Shown here: positions 23,575 to 28,263 of the stretch, one piece after another | Numbering within the stretch: position 1 is the stretch's first letter | How the letters are laid out: each line of letters opens with the position of its first letter | DNA from: an uncultured Alistipes sp. | Lineage (GTDB): Bacteria > Bacteroidota > Bacteroidia > Bacteroidales > Rikenellaceae | Direction of reading: 5' to 3' | DNA: 28,263 nt | Assembly (NCBI GenBank): GCA_900546005.1 | Contig: URBJ01000020.1 | Coordinates: 1-28,263, forward strand | Program-made: the position numbers and the translations under genes | Notes under the pieces: model-generated | Told to the model about the DNA's origin: nothing | Databases searched by the model: none | Seen by the model: only the letters and a program-made list of their open reading frames with translations

Positions 23575-25369
23575 ATGAAAAATCTCAGAAGCAGTGTCTG
23601 TACGACGGGACGTCGGATGGCAGGAGCGAGAAGCCTGTGGCGAGCCGACGGAATGAAAGACGAACAGTTCGGACAGCCGGTGATCGCTATTGTCAATTCG
23701 TTTACACAGTTTGTGCCGGGACACGTACATCTGCACGAGATTGGACAACAGATCAAAGAGTGGATCGCCGAAGAGGGGTGTTTCGCAGCCGAGTTCAACA
23801 CGATCGCTATCGATGACGGTATCGCTATGGGACACGACGGAATGCTCTATTCCTTGCCTTCGCGGGATCTGATCGCCGACAGCGTTGAGTATATGTGCAA
23901 TGCGCACAAGGTCGATGCGATGATCTGCATCTCGAACTGCGATAAGATCACTCCGGGGATGCTGATGGCAGCCATGCGCTTGAACATTCCGACGGTATTC
24001 GTATCGGGCGGTCCGATGGAGGCCGGCCGGATGGGTGATCGTGCGTACGACTTGATCGATGTAATGGTCAAGGGAGCAGACAAGAACTTCTCCGATGAAG
24101 ATTTGGCTCGTCTGGAACATGCGGCCTGTCCCACTTGCGGATCGTGCTCGGGTATGTTTACGGCGAATTCGATGAACTGTCTGACCGAGGCGCTCGGCCT
24201 TTCGCTGCCCGGCAACGGAACCCTTGTGGCTACCCATGCAGATCGTAAGGAGCTGTTCCATAAGGCAGCCCGTTTGATCGTAAAAAATGCCCGCGAGTAC
24301 TATTTCGAGGATAACGATGCGGTTCTGCCGCGTTCGATCGCTACGCGCGAGGCCTTCCTGAATGCCATGTCGATGGATATTGCGATGGGCGGTTCGTCGA
24401 ACACCGTGCTGCACCTGCTGGCAGTGGCTCAGGAGGCTGGTGTCGATTTCAAGATGAGCGATATCGATATGTTGTCGCGTCGGGTTCCGGTCTTGTGTAA
24501 GGTGGCTCCTAACACGCCGGTCTATCATATTCAGGATGTTCATCGCGCAGGAGGTATTCTCTCGATCTTGGGAGAGCTCAATCGGGGTGGATTGTTGGAT
24601 ACGTCGGTACGTCGTGTAGACGGTTTGACCTTGGCCGAAGCGATTCGCGAGAACGATCTGAGAAGTTCAGAAGTGACCGAAGAGGCCAAAAAACGGGCCC
24701 TTGCCGCTCCGGGCGGACGTTTCAATCTGGTGTTGGGCTCGCAGAGTACCTACTATCCGGCTCCGGATCTCGATCGGGAGAAGGGTTGTATCCGTGATTT
24801 GGAACACCCCTATTCGAAAGATGGAGGATTGGCCGTTTTGTTCGGAAACATTGCGAAAAACGGTTGTATCGTGAAGACGGCCGGTGTGGACGAATCGATT
24901 CTGCGGTTCGAAGGCAAAGCCCGCGTGTTCGAGTCTCAGGAAGAGGCTTGCGAGGGTATCCTGAACGGGAAGGTCAAGGCCGGAGATGTAGTTGTGATCC
25001 GTTACGAGGGACCTAAGGGTGGTCCGGGTATGCAGGAGATGCTTTATCCTACATCGTACATCAAGTCTAAGCATTTAGGAAAAGAATGTGCTCTCATTAC
25101 CGACGGACGCTTCAGTGGCGGTACTTCGGGTTTGAGTATCGGACATATTTCTCCGGAAGCTGCTGCCGGTGGTAATATCGGTAAGATAGTAGACGGTGAC
25201 ATCATAGAGATAGATCCCCGGACGTAGCATTAACGTTAAGTTGACAGATGAAGAGTTGGCTGCACGTCCTATGGCACCCGTTACACGCGACCGTAAAGTG
25301 TCGAAGGCACTTCGCGCATATGCAGCTATGGTAAGTTCGGCCGATAAGGGTGGAGTTAGAATTATTTAA
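23575..25369 (+). pseudogene. ilvD: Dihydroxy-acid dehydratase, frameshifted near its 3' end
   Basis: The first frame gives 550 residues (23575-25227); the conserved C-terminus continues in the next frame to 25369, about 598 residues in all, the usual length. The enzyme dehydrates dihydroxy acids to 2-keto acids in isoleucine and valine synthesis, using an Fe-S cluster. Cluster and active-site motifs are intact: [30 protein letters not shown], and [16 protein letters not shown] near the end. After GDIIEID the frame reads PRT and stops, where relatives continue with a line like [15 protein letters not shown], present here in the +1 frame. Restoring AT to GATC (GATATC) heals the gene. Codon use changes near 25050. 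The gene may be inactive, or this may be a sequence or assembly error. Confidence 0.85.
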
Positions 25370-25383
25370 GTAAGGAGCGATTT

Positions 25384-27087
25384 ATGGCTAAAGAAAAGAT
25401 AACAGGAGCGGAAGCGTTGATGCGTTCGTTAGAGCATCAAGGGGTAACAACCTTGTTTGGTTATCCCGGAGGGGCTATAATGCCTACATTCGATGCGCTT
25501 TACGATCATCGCGACCGATTGAATCATATACTTGTTCGTCATGAACAGGGAGCGGCTCATGCCGCACAAGGTTATGCTCGCGTGTCGGGCAAGGTGGGTG
25601 TTTGTCTTGTTACAAGCGGTCCTGGCGCTACAAATACTATTACTGGTGTAGCCGATGCAATGATTGACAGTACGCCTATCGTTGTTATAGCCGGACAGGT
25701 TGGCGCATCGCTGTTGGGAACCGACGCTTTTCAGGAAGTCGATTTGGTGGGCATTACTCAGCCTATCACCAAGTGGAGCTATCAGATTCGTCGTGCCGAA
25801 GATGTAGCGTGGGCGGTAGCTCGTGCTTTCTATATCGCAAAGAACGGACGTCCCGGACCGGTAGTGCTCGACTTTGCAAAGAACGCACAGACCGATCTTA
25901 CAGATTTTGAACCAGCCGACGTTGATTTCATCCGCAGCTACGATGCTGATCCCGAAACCGACTCTAAGGCGTTGGCCGAAGCGGTTGCTTTGATAAACGA
26001 AGCTAAGAAACCTTTCGTCTTGGTAGGTCAAGGCGTAGAACTGGGCAATGCTCAAGAAGAACTTCGCACATTTGTAGAAAAAGCGGATATCCCCTGCGGA
26101 TGCACATTGCTTGGCTTGTCGGCATTGCCGTCCGATCATCGCCTTAACAAAGGTATGCTGGGAATGCACGGAAACTTAGGTCCTAATGTCAAGACCAACG
26201 AGTGCGATGTTCTTATAGCAGTAGGTATGCGTTTTGACGACCGTGTAACCGGAAAGCTCGAAACCTACGCTCGTCAGGCTAAGGTTATTCATTTGGATAT
26301 AGATCCGTCGGAGATTGGAAAGAACGTAGCCGTAGATGTTCCCGTATTGGGCAACTGTAAGCGTACTCTGAAAATGCTGACAGAGCTGATACAGCAACAC
26401 AAGCATACCGAATGGATAGATAGCTTTAAGCAGTACGAACAGAAAGAGTTCGAGCATGTTATAGAGCCAGAAGTTTATCCTTCAGAAGGTCCTATCAATA
26501 TGGGCGAAGTGATAAACGCAGTGAGCGAAGCCACTCATCAGCAAGCCATATTGGTGACCGATGTTGGTCAGAACCAGATGATGGCATGCCGTTATTTCAA
26601 GTTCTCCAAGCCCCGTAGCTTGGTAACTTCGGGCGGTATGGGTACCATGGGATTCAGCCTTCCGGCCGCTGTAGGAGCTACCTTCGGATGCAAAGACCGT
26701 ACGGTTTGCGCTTTCATGGGCGATGGCGGATTGCAGATGAACCTTCAAGAGCTTGGCACCATTATGGAACAGAAAGCTCCGGTGAAAATAATTCTCCTGA
26801 ACAATAATTTCTTGGGAAATGTGCGTCAGTGGCAAGCCATGTTCTTCCACCGTCGTTACTCGTTCACCCCGATGATGAACCCCGACTATATGCAGATAGC
26901 TTCGGCTTATGGCATCGCCTCTCGTCGTGTAATGGAGCGCAAAGAATTGGCTGCTGGCATAGAAGAAATGCTGAAGACAGACGGACCGTTCTTACTTGAG
27001 GTATGTGTGATAGAAGAAGGCAATGTATTGCCGATGACTCCTCCGGGAAGTTCGGTAAACTATATGATGCTGGATTTGGATTGTTAA
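25384..27087 (+). CDS. ilvB: Acetolactate synthase, large subunit
   Basis: 567 residues. It is a thiamine diphosphate enzyme joining two pyruvates, or pyruvate and 2-ketobutyrate, as the first common step of valine, leucine and isoleucine synthesis. LFGYPGGAIMP and the catalytic Glu in HEQGAAHAAQGYAR are followed by the PGATN loop and the FAD region. GDGGLQMNLQEL with FLGNVRQWQ forms the cofactor-binding motif. AAGGAG at 25372-25377 sets the start. It lies 14 bp after the restored ilvD stop. Codon use, with many ATA codons, differs from the 5' part of ilvD. Confidence 0.95.
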   Translation: MAKEKITGAEALMRSLEHQGVTTLFGYPGGAIMPTFDALYDHRDRLNHILVRHEQGAAHAAQGYARVSGKVGVCLVTSGPGATNTITGVADAMIDSTPIVVIAGQVGASLLGTDAFQEVDLVGITQPITKWSYQIRRAEDVAWAVARAFYIAKNGRPGPVVLDFAKNAQTDLTDFEPADVDFIRSYDADPETDSKALAEAVALINEAKKPFVLVGQGVELGNAQEELRTFVEKADIPCGCTLLGLSALPSDHRLNKGMLGMHGNLGPNVKTNECDVLIAVGMRFDDRVTGKLETYARQAKVIHLDIDPSEIGKNVAVDVPVLGNCKRTLKMLTELIQQHKHTEWIDSFKQYEQKEFEHVIEPEVYPSEGPINMGEVINAVSEATHQQAILVTDVGQNQMMACRYFKFSKPRSLVTSGGMGTMGFSLPAAVGATFGCKDRTVCAFMGDGGLQMNLQELGTIMEQKAPVKIILLNNNFLGNVRQWQAMFFHRRYSFTPMMNPDYMQIASAYGIASRRVMERKELAAGIEEMLKTDGPFLLEVCVIEEGNVLPMTPPGSSVNYMMLDLDC

Positions 27088-27104
27088 AACAGGAGAGTAG
27101 AATT

Positions 27105-27629
27105 ATGGATAATAAGAAACTATATACGATAATTGTTCATTCCGAGAATATTGCAGGTTTGCTTAATCAGGTAACTGCGGTGTTTACTCGCCAGCAGCTC
27201 AATATAGAAAGCCTTAACGTTTCGGCATCGTCTATTAAGGGCGTACATAAATATACCATTACTTGTTGGTGCACTCCGGCTCTTATAGAAAAGGTGGTAA
27301 AGCAGATAGAAAAGAAGATGGATGTAATCCAGGCTCACTATTTTACTGACGATGAAATGTCTACTCCCGAGTTTCAGGCATCGCCAGAACCGTCTAAGAT
27401 AGTACGTCGTTACGGTGCCCATATCGTAGAGGTGAATCCGGTGTTCTCTATTGTAGAGATGACAGGCATGAGCGATGATATAACAAATCTTTACGATGAC
27501 TTGTGTGCTCAGAATTGCGTGTTGCAGTTTGTGCGTTCTGGCAGAATAGCCGTATCTACAAGTTGCTTTGAGCGTGTAAACGAGTATCTGGCTCATCGCG
27601 AAGAACGTTATAAAGCCGATAAGGAATGA
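27105..27629 (+). CDS. ilvN: Acetolactate synthase, small regulatory subunit
   Basis: 174 residues from the ATG at 27105; the frame also runs upstream inside ilvB. It binds the large subunit and confers feedback control by valine. The N-terminal ACT domain is clear: YTIIVHSENIAGLLNQVTAVF, then LNIESLNVSAS. A C-terminal domain follows (EVNPVFSIVEMTG to FVRSGRIAVS). Counted by hand, 7 of its 14 Ile codons are ATA, against none in the first 14 Ile codons of ilvD. It starts 17 bp after ilvB. Confidence 0.93.
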   Translation: MDNKKLYTIIVHSENIAGLLNQVTAVFTRQQLNIESLNVSASSIKGVHKYTITCWCTPALIEKVVKQIEKKMDVIQAHYFTDDEMSTPEFQASPEPSKIVRRYGAHIVEVNPVFSIVEMTGMSDDITNLYDDLCAQNCVLQFVRSGRIAVSTSCFERVNEYLAHREERYKADKE

Positions 27630-27648
27630 ATAAAAAATAAATGTAGTC

Positions 27649-28263
27649 ATGACTGAAAAAGAAAACAATAAAGTTGGCACATATCCGTTTGTGGTAGAAC
27701 CGTTTCACGCTGATTTTACAGGCAAACTCACAATGGGGATATTGGGCAACCATTTGCTGAACTGCGCCGGATTTCATGCTGCCGACAGGGGCTTTGGCAT
27801 TGCTACCCTCAATGAGGACCATTTTACATGGGTACTCTCTCGACTAGCGGTAGAGATTACTGGCGAGATGCCTTCGGCTTACGATAAGTTCAGCATCGAA
27901 ACGTGGGTAGAAAACGTTTATAAGCTTTTTACCGACCGCGATTTCGCCATCATCAACGCTAAGGGCGAGCCTATAGGATACGCTCGTTCGGTATGGGCGA
28001 TGATAGGAATGGAAACCCGTAAGCCAGCCGACTTGCTTACGCTGCATGGCGGAGGCATCACCAATTATATCTGCACTGAGAAGGAGTGTCCTATCGACAA
28101 ACCGGGCAGGGTAAAGGTGACAACTGCCGAACCCGATGCACGCGTGATGGCGCGATATAGCGACATCGACATTAACGGTCATGTAAACAGTATTCGCTAC
28201 ATAGAACATATACTCGACCTCTTTCCGCTGTCGATGTTCAGCGAGCGACGCCTGAAGCGTTTC
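27649..28263 (+). CDS. Acyl-ACP thioesterase (3' end cut by window edge)
   Basis: 205 residues are visible, in frame to the last base, without a stop. It is a FatA/FatB-like double hot-dog enzyme that releases fatty acids from acyl carrier protein. The first hot-dog contains ILGNHLLNCAGFHAADRGFG, FTWVLSRLAVEI and FSIETWVENV. The second begins RYSDIDINGHVNSIRYIEHI, with the Asn-x-His-like active-site region. It follows ilvN by 19 bp. In Bacteroides the order ilvD-ilvB-ilvN-thioesterase-ilvC is conserved (from memory), so ilvC is expected just past the edge. A link to branched-chain fatty-acid supply is plausible but not shown here. Confidence 0.9.
   Translation, partial: MTEKENNKVGTYPFVVEPFHADFTGKLTMGILGNHLLNCAGFHAADRGFGIATLNEDHFTWVLSRLAVEITGEMPSAYDKFSIETWVENVYKLFTDRDFAIINAKGEPIGYARSVWAMIGMETRKPADLLTLHGGGITNYICTEKECPIDKPGRVKVTTAEPDARVMARYSDIDINGHVNSIRYIEHILDLFPLSMFSERRLKRF

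Noticed and set aside
23557..24543. 328-codon - strand frame over ilvD
   Set aside because: Antisense to conserved ilvD motifs, including the Fe-S cysteines; no protein features of its own.
1..28263. CRISPR arrays, insertion sequences, rRNA, known riboswitches
   Set aside because: No regularly spaced repeats, transposase motifs, terminal inverted repeats, rRNA sequence or recognisable riboswitch core was found on reading both strands.

Overview
The window looks like the chromosome of a Bacteroidota organism of the order Bacteroidales. This rests on several things seen in the sequence. Promoter boxes match TAnnTTTG with an upstream TTG about 19-20 bp away. Families largely confined to the phylum are present (DUF4251, DUF4491, PorT-like barrel). 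A lipoprotein carries an acidic stretch after its lipobox. LpxD marks a Gram-negative outer membrane. The gene order ilvD-ilvB-ilvN-acyl-ACP thioesterase is one I know from Bacteroides. The GC-rich third codon positions suggest an Alistipes/Rikenellaceae-like genome, but that genus-level guess is inference. No insertion sequence, CRISPR array, rRNA or phage gene was seen.

Layout. 1-155 is the tail of an unknown + strand gene, followed by a terminator. 538-3849 (-) holds a large FN3-containing surface lipoprotein and a small outer-membrane barrel protein. 4008-4604 (+) is a DUF4251 protein whose last codons contain a terminator-like hairpin. 4612-6555 (-) is an operon ruvX-ddh-def (Holliday-junction resolvase homologue, meso-diaminopimelate dehydrogenase, peptide deformylase). 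Facing it from a shared, dyad-symmetric promoter region are a GH43-like secreted glycosidase and glycyl-tRNA synthetase (6692-9262, +). 9426-12717 (+) is a compact series coaD-lpxD-ruvC-TlpA-like lipoprotein. A tRNA-Arg(ACG) with its own promoter and terminator lies at 12841-12914.

From 12957 to about 15390 the character changes. A roughly 600-bp stretch lacks a convincing gene. It is followed by an unusual PfkB sugar kinase-GNAT acetyltransferase fusion and then two very short in-line reading frames. HU and lspA follow. Next comes a large DUF4369-like/thioredoxin protein that appears split into two reading frames (16586-19080). On the opposite strand, 19217-23225 is an operon nadC-dipeptidyl peptidase IV-DUF4491, the last with a very long charged, disordered tail.

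The right end (23575-28263, +) is a branched-chain amino-acid operon: ilvD, ilvB, ilvN and an acyl-ACP thioesterase cut by the window edge. ilvD is frameshifted near 25218, which removes its conserved C-terminus. About 170 bp before the frameshift the codon usage changes and stays changed through ilvB, ilvN and the thioesterase. The 3' half of this operon may therefore come from another Bacteroidales lineage, by recombination or by mis-assembly.

The strongest candidates for something new are the ilvD junction, the kinase-GNAT fusion, the two small frames upstream of HU, and the DUF4491 tail. No complete novel multi-gene system was recognised.
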